Origin: Euptelea pleiosperma
Lineage: Eukaryota > Streptophyta > Magnoliopsida > Ranunculales > Eupteleaceae
DNA length: 64,000 bases
Direction: 5' to 3'
Assembly (NCBI GenBank): GCA_035048495.1
Contig: CM068543.1
Location: forward strand, 35,961,096-36,025,095
In this document: positions 1 through 10,200 of the stretch, one piece after another
How the letters are laid out: each line of letters starts with the position of its first letter
Position numbering within the stretch: the first letter of the stretch is position 1
Notes under the pieces: model-generated
Seen by the model: the letters and a program-made list of their open reading frames with translations, nothing else
Told to the model about the DNA's origin: nothing
Databases searched by the model: none
Position numbers and translations under genes: made by a program

Positions 1-2400
1 GCGAGATCCCTTATAATTTTGGGAAATTTCCCAAAATTGAAATTCTACTAGATTTGGGGTGTTTCCTTTTGCAGACTTTCCAAATTCGGAAGATTTCTAA
101 AGATAGAAATTCTTCTAAAGAGGAAACTTCTAAGAGGGGAAACCCTAATTTAGCAAAGTTTCAAGATTTTAGAATCTTTCCAAAAATCGCAAATCCTTGA
201 TTGGTGATTTCTAAAAATCTGCAGAATATAAAACCCTAATTTTTTTGAATTTTGATTTTTTAATTTTTTTGGTAATTTCCACTTAATCTAGGGTTTCTAA
301 AAAACCCTAGAACAAGATCTAGCAGTTATTTGGAAAGCAGTAAAATTCCTAAATTATTACAAATTGCACTCGGCCTTCCGAGGCATTAAAAATAGTAATT
401 TAAAAACTGCTAAAAATCAACAAAAACAAAAAAATAGAAAGTTTCCCGAAAAGGTCAGGCTGGCCAAATTGAGCAGCTTTTCGCTTCAGCAACTTTCCAA
501 TTCCGTCTTTACGTCCTTTTTCGCACTAAAAAGGGGGAAGGAGGGGGACGAACCCTAATTTTCAAACCCCTCTCCTCCTCTCCTTCCCCCCCACATCATT
601 CCTCCTTCTTCCCCCTCCTTTTTCTCCTCTTCTTCTCCTTTTTCCTTCTCCTTTTTCCTTCTCCTTTTCCTTCTTCTTCTTCTTCATCTTCATCCCTCGC
701 CGGAGTTGCAGGCCTGCAACTCCGGCTGTCTTCTTCTTCTTCATACCCTTCTTCCTCCCCTCCTGTGCTGCCTGCAACTGCTCCACCATTCCTCCTGGCC
801 AGCACGACCTCCATACCATCCCCGCCTGCAAAACTTGCAACACCACCACCGTTTCTCCACCGGACTGGTTCGCCTCCGCCTCCTCCACTGTCGTCCTCCC
901 TTTTCGGGCACCAACAGCGCCTCCATCCACTAGCGAACCACCCCTATATGTCCTCCACTTGCAAACCGAGTTGCAGGTCTGCCATTCAACCCTTGGCCGA
1001 ACCTGCAACTCCGTTAGAAACAGCACCGCCTGTGTTTCTAACGGACTGGTTCGCCTCCGCCCTCCTCCGCCGCTGCACTTCACCGGAGCGAGTCAAGGTT
1101 CACCTGCTGATGCATCTGCACCAGCGTCGTAGGCTCCTCCACGATCTACATCAAGTTCTCCACAGGTCTGCTGTGGATACATCCCCTCTTCGGTGCACCT
1201 GCTGGTGCGAACTCCTGTCACCACCACCGGAGTTGCAGGTTTGCAACTCCGGCGAAACCTGCAACTCTGGCGACCAACCTCCATTGCTGCTTCTGCCACC
1301 CTCCTCTTCACGGCCTGCAACACTTGCAAGCCGCTATTCCCTTCTCTTCCCCTCTCACTTGCTGACCTCTCCACAAAATGGCAATGCAGCCACCTATGCA
1401 CCACCGTTTGGGCTCCTGCATTGAACCAGTGTGCACCACGGCCTGCTAGCCATGTGCACCAGGCCGAACCAGCAATGAAAAATGGTTGCTGCCCCTGCAA
1501 ACCAAGCTCCCACGAGTTTCTTCCTCTACAAATCGGTGGGCTCCTCCCAAGAACCTACTGTGCATCTTCCTTCCAAAGGAGAGTTGGTTGTTTCTCCACC
1601 ATGTAGCCACCACGTGGCTGGTACTTCAACAGTCATCATCTTCCATGCTGCCCGATCCACTCCTTGGCCGAGAACCACTCCGCTCCACTAATGCCGCCCG
1701 GGCAGAAGCACTCACCGGTCAAGTACCACCTTCATTGGCCATCTTCATGACGATCCTTCTCCATGCTTGAACCTTGGCCGAAGTGTCACAATCACCTGCG
1801 TATTCCGATCACCGATCTACTCCAATGGTAAGTGTGTGAGGTTATTTTCTCTCTCTAGAATCCCCAGGCTGATCGCCTTTTTGCACCGCCGACTCCGTTC
1901 GGTGAATGCAAGAGGGTGAGTTTTTCTCTCACCTCTACCTTGTCGGTCGGTAAACGACCGAGGTGTGAAAATTCTCTCTCTACCTTCTTCCTCTCTCTCT
2001 AAAATCTCTTTTTACATGCTTTCTTACATGCTTTCTAGAATAGATTTACCGCTTTATTTATTTCTGTCATTTATTTCATGTAAGCAACAGTTTGATTAAT
2101 GCAATTTGATTTCGATAATTTTAGTCTTCTCTGGATCTTATTTGGATGTGTTTTAAATCGACTCGCCCTTCTCATCTCTTCCATCATTCTCCTTTTTCTC
2201 TTGTATATTATCTGTCATTTTATGTTCTTATTCGCGCTAATCCGACTAATCCCGAGTGCGGATCGACATCCGACACAAGCCACTGTACAAAATTGCCCAT
2301 TTTACAGGTTAAAAGTCTCGGATAATTACAAATGTGTTGAAGTTAGGGTTTCCGTAACCAACGACGCGGAAAAAACCTATTTTCAACTGCATTGTTGTTT
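1..2400. other. Unclassified repeat-like region, no supported gene
   Basis: The first 560 bases are AT-rich with short inverted motifs. From about 560 to 1760 the + strand is CT-rich (tcc/ttc runs) and repeatedly carries the words gttgcagg and cctgcaac in both orientations. Open frames here are compositional: they overlap in several frames, are Pro/Ser/Leu- or Lys/Glu-rich, and match no family I know. From 1800 to 2400 there are ctctct tracts and AT-rich sequence. The style resembles the untranslated leader of a large LTR retrotransposon, and the GC-rich part near 37280-37840 looks similar in composition, but I cannot demonstrate LTRs or coding domains, so the origin is left open. Confidence 0.4.
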
Positions 2401-2409
2401 AGCCCACCC

Positions 2410-2530
2410 CTTGGTGGATATATACACTCAAAATCATGGTAATATCTTGGCATTCAATTTTAATTCTTTTTAAGGCTTGATTCTAGCTGTTGGGTTCATT
2501 AGTTTTTATGCACTAAAACCCGTGTTTAAA
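2410..2530 (+). repeat. 121-bp direct repeat, left copy
   Basis: It runs from cttggtggatatatacactc to cccgtgtttaaa and is matched with a few mismatches by 2821-2941. The two copies are separated by 290 bases of AT-rich sequence. This may be a local segmental duplication or the remains of a short element with terminal direct repeats; no coding capacity is visible between them. Confidence 0.8.
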
Positions 2531-2820
2531 AATCATCAAATAAGCTGACTTTTGGTAGGAATGTCTAACAAAAATCAAAATCAAACTCATTGGTGGTTTC
2601 TAAAGGTTGGATTTTAGTCTTTTTCGTGTGTTGATTTTCAACCGTGGGAACGGCTAAAAATCACTAATCACGTTGATTTTTTTATATGTAGGTCCACTTA
2701 GAGGTGGTCCAATAATCCATATGGGTCATTCATTTGATTTTGAGGTATAATTTATTCATATTTTTTTGTAATTTGAGGATATAATTAAGTTAAATTTTTT
2801 TACATCCTATTTTAACAACT

Positions 2821-2941
2821 CTTGGTGGATATATACACTCAAAATCATAGTAATCTCGTGCCAATCGATTTTAATTCTTTTTAAGGATTGATTGTAGTTG
2901 TTGGGTTCATTCATTTTTGTGTACTAAAACCCGTGTTTAAA
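2821..2941 (+). repeat. 121-bp direct repeat, right copy
   Basis: This is the partner of 2410-2530, in the same orientation and of the same length. Mismatches are scattered, so the duplication is not recent. Confidence 0.8.
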
Positions 2942-3661
2942 TTTAAGTGACACTTGGTTTTTGTGCCCAATTGGAGTACTAATCATTTAAGAAAAATTAG
3001 AGATTTTTTGTGAAAATTCTATATTTCTGGTCTCGGATCGATCATGAGTTATATCCGATCGATCGAAGAACAAAATGATAAAAATCATGTTCTTTGGAGC
3101 TTTTGAGATGCTTAAATCCAATCATTGGAGTGACACATCCGATTGATCAGAGAACAAAATGTTGTTCTATTTCTAGATTCGATTTTAGCCTCCGATCGAT
3201 CGATCTATTTCATATGATCGATTGGATCTCGCACAGATAGAATTTCTACTTTTGTTAGAACTTTTTTTTGCACCCAACTTCAATGCTTGCTCGTATGCAA
3301 AGTACGAAAACTTAGCACCCAAGAACAATTAAGAACTCTAAAGGATTACTTTTTAAATCCAAATATTGATCTCCATAGCATGTAAGTTTTCAAAACCCTA
3401 AATAATCAGACCCACATACCAACTCTAACTATCCACATGCAACGCACGAGTGCACTTACTAGTAGAAAATAAAATCACAGTACAACTAAAATTAAGTACA
3501 AAGAAATAGCAAGTTTTTTGGTGGGTATTTGTGGTATCCACACAGGTGCAACACAAAATTTTCCGTGGATTAGGTTGTCCATCGACTCCATCCCTAAGGC
3601 TGAATAGAATACTTATGCGAACAAATAGGGCCTAAGCAAACCACGAGACATTTTTTCAAAC
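2942..3661. other. Upstream region of the zinc-finger gene
   Basis: AT-rich sequence with repeated cgatcgatc words at about 3037-3215. I see no gene. A promoter for the gene starting at 3792 must lie in or upstream of this stretch, but I cannot point to a convincing TATA box or transcription start. Confidence 0.35.
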
Positions 3662-3676
3662 ATGTCGCCCTTATAA
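3662..3676 (+). promoter_or_regulatory. Possible 4-codon upstream ORF
   Basis: ATG TCG CCC TTA TAA lies 116 bases before the proposed start and is out of frame with it. It matters only if transcription begins upstream of 3662, which the sequence does not show. Confidence 0.25.
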
Positions 3677-3791
3677 TTCTCTGACTTCGGTGAAGCTTAA
3701 GCTGTGTTCTCTGCTTCGAAGCTCATACTGTGGAAACATAGGACTTCCCAATCCTACAACGTCTCTTCATCTTTCTCATCAGAGAGAGCCC

Positions 3792-4258
3792 ATGGCCATG
3801 GCCGCTTCAAGGCGCTTACTCTTCGGGTCCTCTTTCTTCCGTATTCACCGAAATGCCCCTGCAACAACAACATCCTCACTCTCTCATACCCTCCTCAACA
3901 CCCCTTCTGTCCACTACCACCCCTCTCTTCTTCGCCCTCTCCGCCTCACCAAAGCATCTCCCTTCCCGAGGCTTCAGTTGTTGAACAGATATAATAGCTA
4001 TTCTGCTACTTCTGCTGTCGATAACCTTACGGACAACGGGGAAGCCACTGTTGTTTCTCACCCATGGCCCGAATGGGTGACCTTTATTGATCGCTTGAAC
4101 AGTAGAGGCTACTTTGATGAATCATTGTTGCCAGTGGAGGACGATGAGGGCGGCGGCGGCGGTGGTGTTGATATCATAACTGGTACCACTCGCACGGACT
4201 TGAATCGGTTGAGGAATGCTTGTCTCAACTTTGCGCGGGAGCGTTTTGATATTTTCAA
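3792..4258 (+). CDS. Zinc-finger gene exon 1 (targeting peptide and HPWPEW block)
   Basis: It encodes residues 1-155 and two bases of codon 156. [10 protein letters not shown] opens a presequence-like segment, a Gly run follows after an acidic patch near residue 117, and the exon ends ...RERFDIF plus AA. The donor is AA|GTATAT at 4259. Joining to exon 2 restores Lys156 and gives [13 protein letters not shown], the continuous family motif. A second in-frame ATG at 3798 is an alternative start. Confidence 0.85.
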
Positions 4259-7200
4259 GTATATGGTTTCATTGCTTCTTTTGTTTCAGAATTAGTGATT
4301 ATTGATTTAGAAATTCATTTATCTTCACCATTCAGCATAATCGATTATTAGTTGGCCATTGATAGATTTGATTGTGTATGATGTTAGTAATTGTCTATGT
4401 TAGGTCCTGAACCTCTGAATTTGTTCTCCATTTATGGCTTGGAAATACAAATTATAGGTCTAGAACCTAGGTTTAACCTTACCATTATTTTTTTGATGAT
4501 AAAAAAGTGTGAATTGGGAAGATTTATTTACTTATTTCCATTCACATTGATATAACATGGAGTTCTACTGAGCTTGAGCGAAACATTTTGATTCATTTGT
4601 TGTTTTCTTGCATTAAGGTGTACTCCGTTGGAATTCCATCTCAATGTGAATATTTTACTTGGTTAGTTAGTTCCTTCCATAGATGTGGAATTTGGAATTT
4701 CATCTGTCTCATCTCTAGAGAAAATGTTGTCTTATTAGGAGGATTTCAAGAAAGGTTGTTTGTGGACGATTTCTTTTTTTTGACGAGTAAATATTATATT
4801 GAAACGCGAGCTAAACAATACAACCTAAAAGGTCGAGGAGACCTTCATAGGAAACCAAGAGAACTCCCTATGTACAAAAAGAGAAGAATAGAGGGAACTA
4901 GAATCTAATCTTCCCAAATATAACAAACTCCGATCTAAATACAAAGTTTTCAAAGAAAAGGTCTCTACATTTCCTGTGAACTTTAGACTAGTTGAACATT
5001 AGAGTTTGGATGCTGAGAATAATGTTGTGCATCTCTTCCCCTATATCTTCGAACAATCTTCGTTTTCTTTCCTTTCAGAGACCCCAAAATACCACAAATG
5101 GGTGAATTATCCAAAGAATCCGACCCTTGAAGGAGAAAGCTAACGTAGACCAACTCCTGAACACATCCACCAATGAATTTGGTAATACTCAGCTCATCCT
5201 AAAGCTAGAAAAAAATGAACCCTAAACCTCCCTAGCCATAACACAATAAAAGAGAAGGTGATTCATCGATTCACCATTATCTTTGTACATTGAGCAATAA
5301 TCGGCAACGATTCTCATATGGCTGATCAAATGATCTATAGTCAGAATTCTATCAAAAGAGGCTGTCCAAGCAAAAAAGCCACTTTGGTAAAAAATTCAAA
5401 CCCTCACAATAGAGGTCGGAAATATAGATTTGCTAAACTTCTCAGACACCCAATAAACGATTGAATCGAGAACATAGCTTTGGATTCCATGCCACTGACG
5501 CTTATCTTCAAAAGACCTGCAAATGGAGATGCCATTTAGTCGGGAAAGCAAACTAGAAACATAATTGATTCCTTGTCTCCTTTACCCACTTTGGAACATT
5601 AACCCCCTGAAAAAATCGGGAAAATATTGAGAATGTCGTACCAAATACAGCCATAAGAGAGCTAGATACACTACTATCCTAGCCAAAGGTCTTAATCTCA
5701 TACTTGGTTACAATAACATTCTACCATAGACTAGAGGTCTCTTCCCCAAACCTCCAAAGCCATTTCTCAAAAGAGCCTTCTTCATTCCTATAAGATTCTT
5801 CACCCTCGAACCACCCCAACTTTGAGGAGAACAAACCATATTCTTGTCCACTAAATGATATTGGCGCAGGACGATTGGTCGTTCTGCAATTTATGAAAAA
5901 TGGAGGATGATAGTGAGAGATAAAAAGAGAGAGAGACATAATGGTTAATGGTGGGGATCGCTTCCTTGGCTTCACGCCAAACCCATTAAGTGGAAATCAT
6001 GCACAAAAGCATCTTCAATCTTCAATATTCATTCATAATAACTCATTGATTAAATCAAAGGATTACATCACTATATATAAACGCCTTAACGTAGCTTTCT
6101 TAATTCTAATCAACTGAAACAAGAAAGTCCTACTTCAATTCTACTAGTTGTAATCAATTTAGAAATCCTAATTGGAAATAAAATCTAATTTAATTGAAAA
6201 ATCAGAATATATTATAATTAGTAATATCGTTAATTTACTATAACTAGTAAAATGAGATTTACTATAAATATTAAAACGAGATTTACTATAAATAGTAAAT
6301 TCGGGATTTACTATAAATAGTAAATTCGGGATTTACTATAAATAGTAAAAATGGGGTCCACTTGCTTGACTGTCACTGATTCGGTGTAGTGGCGGACCAT
6401 TGTAGTTGAATGCTCCCACATCAGATATCTAGGATCATTCATATTGTCATTCCACAAAAAATCCCTAAGCAACATCTCCAACCGGTAGCATCAATAGGTA
6501 TAGAAAAAAGAGAAGTAATAAATAGTAAGGCTAGAAAGTGTACTTTTAATCAGATCCAATCTCCCTTATGAATAAGTGACGGGCCTTCTATGATGCTAGC
6601 CTCCTCTCAAATCCCTTAATGATAAAGCCTTAGATCCATATCCCGACCCCAATAGAAGACCAAGATACAATGTTGGGAAGCTACCAAAGCCACAATTAAG
6701 GATGCCTGTGAAATCAATCATATTCTCCACACCGCCCATTGACTTGCTCTTGGACAAATCAACATTAGTTGCTAGAAACTCCAAATATGGTGATTGATGC
6801 GGGAGCATTCAACTACGATGGTCCGCCACTACATCGAATTTGTGCCCGGTCAAGAAAGTGGACCCCATTTTTACTATTTACAGTAAATCTTATTTTTAAT
6901 ATTTATAGTAAATTCCAGAAATTACTATTTAGAGTAAACACAGCCCCTTCCAAATACCCCAAATAATCGCAAGAGGGGTCATCCTCCATAACACATTCCC
7001 TCTTGTAGAGAAGGCTTGAGATTTCCAACTGAAAAAGAGGTCCATGAGAGAGGCCGGCATTGCCCAACTCATCCCGAACTCTAATAAGAATGCTCTCCAA
7101 ATTTTAGTTGCCATCTCACAGTGTAAAAGTAGGTGATCCACTGATTCCCCATTGGTTTTACACATCCAACAATAATGCACCAAGGTAAAACCTCTCGCCA

Positions 7201-10200
7201 TCAAGTGATCCATAGTGAGAATCTTTTCCAATGCAGCTTCCCAAGCAAAGAAAGCTACTTTAGAGGGTGTCTTAGATTTCCAAACCAAGGAAACAGGGAA
7301 TGGATCTCCTTCTGTTCTTTGCAACTCATCATAAAAAGATTTCACCGAGAAAGAACCTCCTTTGGTCCAAGTCCAAACTCTCCTATCCTTTATCAAAAGA
7401 TTAAGATGGACAACCTGCAGTCTTGAAATCAGCCTAGCCAGTGGATCAAGCTCCCAACCATTTAAGTTTCTTCTGAGGCCCAAGTTCCACCCCCTTCCTC
7501 CCCTCCATCCCCTTCCTCCCCTCCATCTGATAGCAATCGAGAATAGACTCCCTCTTTCTTTTTGAAATGGAGTACAAATCCGGATAGTCTTCCTTTAAGG
7601 GCCTATCTCCACACCAAATGTCCTCCCAGAAACGGATTCTGTCACTTGCTCCAGCCTCAAAATGCACCCGTTTGCCGAATTCTCTAGACACCTTTAGGAT
7701 CCCTCTCCACACACTGCAACCATAAGGGCTTCTAACTTCAAGACTATTCCAGCTAAAAGGAGAAACTCCATATTTGCCAGCCATGACCATTCTCCAGAGG
7801 CTCGTCGTTTCCTCCCCAAATCTCCATAGCCACTTGCCCAGGAGAGCACGATTCATGGACTTAAGATGCTTAATGCCCAATCCGCCCAAACCCTTAGGCA
7901 TGCACACCTTATCCCACCTCACCAGGTGAGTCTTGTGATTTTTCGAATTCCCGTCCCACAAGAAATCTCTCATGATCTTGTCTAAGGTTAGAAGTACACT
8001 ATTCGGAATCAGGAACAGGGACATATAGTAGATTGGCAGGCTCGAGGGAGAACTTTTCATCAGCACCAGTCTTCCCCCTTTAGACAAGTATCTGGCTTTC
8101 CATGGGGCGAGTCTCCTTTCAAACTATCAACCACCGGCCTCCAAAGATCCTTAGATCTATATGTTGCCCCCAAAGGGAGGCCAAGATAAGTGGTTGGGAA
8201 TTTATCAATGCGGCAATTCAGAATATTCGCCAATCCTTCCAAGCCTTCAACCATTCCCACCCCAAACAATTTGCTTTTAGAAAGATTCACCCGGAGGCCC
8301 GAGACTGCCTCAAAACAGCCAAGAATACCTTTGAGAAATCTCAATTGAGACTTCTCAGGAGCAAGAAAAATGAGGATATCATCCGCGAACTGGAGATGAG
8401 ATATGGTAGGTACCCCTGGAGCCACACCAAACCCTTCCATCTCTCCTATGGACACGGCTTTAGAAATCAATCTACCTAAAGCCTCCGCTACCACAATGAA
8501 TAGAAAAGGGGAAAGAGGATCACCTTGGCACAAACCTCTTGAGCTCTTAAAATAACCGGCTAGAGACCCATTCACCAAGATAGAGAAGGATGCTGACGAT
8601 ATGCACTTCCAAATCCACTTTCTCCATCTGGATCCAAACCCCATTCTCCCAAGGAGGTAATCGAGAAAGCCCCAACTGACATGGTCATAGGCCTTCTCCA
8701 TGTCTATCTTGCAAACAATCCCCGGTTGTCCCGACTTAATTCCTGAGTCGATACATTCATTCGTAATAAGGACTCCATCAAGAATCTGACGCCCTCTCAC
8801 AAAAGTTCCTTGATTAGGCGAGATCGCTGAGGACAGGGCCTCTCTAAATCTCAAGGCAAGGACCTTAGCAATAATTTTGTAGGCGCTTCCCACCAAGCTT
8901 ATGGGTCTATAATCCGAGATGTCTTCAGACCCAGTAATCTTGGGAATCATAGCGATAAAGGTACTATTGGATGGAAAGTCCAAGAAGCCCTCTTCCTGAA
9001 ATTCCACTACCATCTGCATAAAGTCTTCACCAATGATCTCCCAGCAATGTTTATAAAAGGCTATGGTGAAACCATCTGGACCTGGGGCCTTATCATGGGC
9101 TAGAATAGAAAGGGCATTCACCACCTCCTCCTCTGAGATGGTTATCTCCAATCTCTCTCTGTCCCTCGTGCTAATTTGTTGAATTGGAGCCCTTCCAGCG
9201 AGGGCCGAAAGGGGGCCGACTCAGTGTACATTTCAGAGTAGTACCCCACCACTCCCTGTCTAATACTCTCTTCATCCTCCTTCGTATCTCCCTTGATACT
9301 AAGACGAGAAATATGATTTCTTCTCCTGTTGGCATTAGCCACCTTATGAAAAAACTTAGAAAGCCCCGAAACTTGCTAAAAACCTTCCCGAACTTCAAAT
9401 AACTTATAATCTCTTGGAAAAGGAAACCATTTCAGATCTGTTTTAGCCTTTAACTAATTCTCTAAGCTTGTTGGAAGTTCCACCTTCCATTAAATCCTCG
9501 CCGTTAAAGCAATGGGTCTAATATTGTGGGATTGTGTGAAGGCCTTGAATGTTAATAAATTTATTTGCTTAAATCTGATTATTTGCGTGTGATTAACATG
9601 GAAATTTACTATTTCATTGTTCTTAATAATTTCCTGTTAGTCTCAGTCTTTAGTTTGAAGCCTTCACATTCGTCCTGCGTCACCTAGGTTCTTCACTGCC
9701 TGGGTGAACCTTTCAAACCATGTTTTGGGAGACTGCTTCAACCCATATAGGGACTTCTTTAGTCTGCACACTTTGCTACCATCTCCTGGCTAGTGTGAAT
9801 CCTGGACGAAGAACCATGTACACCTCTTGTAACTCTCCATGAAGGAATGCATTCTTCACATCCAGCTGATGTAGAGGCCACGACTGGTTAGCATCAAGAG
9901 ATATGAGCACCCGTATGGAGTTCATCTTTGCCACTGGAGCAAATGTCTCCATATAGTCAATGCCATTATGTCTGTATCCTTTGGCTACCTGTCTTGCCTT
10001 ATACTTCTCAACAGACCCATTTGCCTTGTATTTTATGGTGTACACCTATCTGCATCCCACTGGTTTTTTAACTTAGGCAAATCCACCAGTTCCCAAGTCT
10101 TTGATTCTTTTCTAAGGCCGCATCTCTTCAACCATGGCATCCTTCCACTTAGGGTGCTAAAGCCCTTCTGACACAGATGAAGGTATAGGAGTGGTAGACA

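Larger units (their letters stand above)
4774..6794 (-). mobile_element. L1-type LINE fragment A, degenerate, interrupted by a solo LTR
   Basis: A poly-T run at 4774-4781 on the + strand is the 3' poly-A tail of a minus-strand element. Reading leftward, 6794-6424 gives the end of the reverse transcriptase region ([24 protein letters not shown]), 5860-5721 gives [14 protein letters not shown], and near 5300-5220 a zf-RVT-like Cys/His segment ([19 protein letters not shown]). There are many stops and frameshifts, and the 5' two thirds are missing. It belongs to the same broad family as the LINE at 6944-9420, but is older and more decayed. Confidence 0.8.

Noticed and set aside
288..310. Short hairpin ctagggttt...aaaccctag near the left edge
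   Set aside because: Nine-base arms in AT-rich DNA with telomere-like words are common in plant genomes; no feature is tied to it.
562..1500. Several overlapping long open frames on both strands in the CT-rich region
   Set aside because: They overlap in up to four frames, have biased low-complexity composition and match no protein family; composition alone explains them.
3690..3791. A longer reading frame for exon 1, starting at 3690
   Set aside because: The codon at 3690 is GTG, which is not a credible start in a plant nuclear gene; ATG 3792 has good context and begins a presequence-like segment.
9534..9672. A small inverted-repeat element bounded by tgtgaaggc and gccttcaca
   Set aside because: The arms are only 9 bases and no target duplication is evident.
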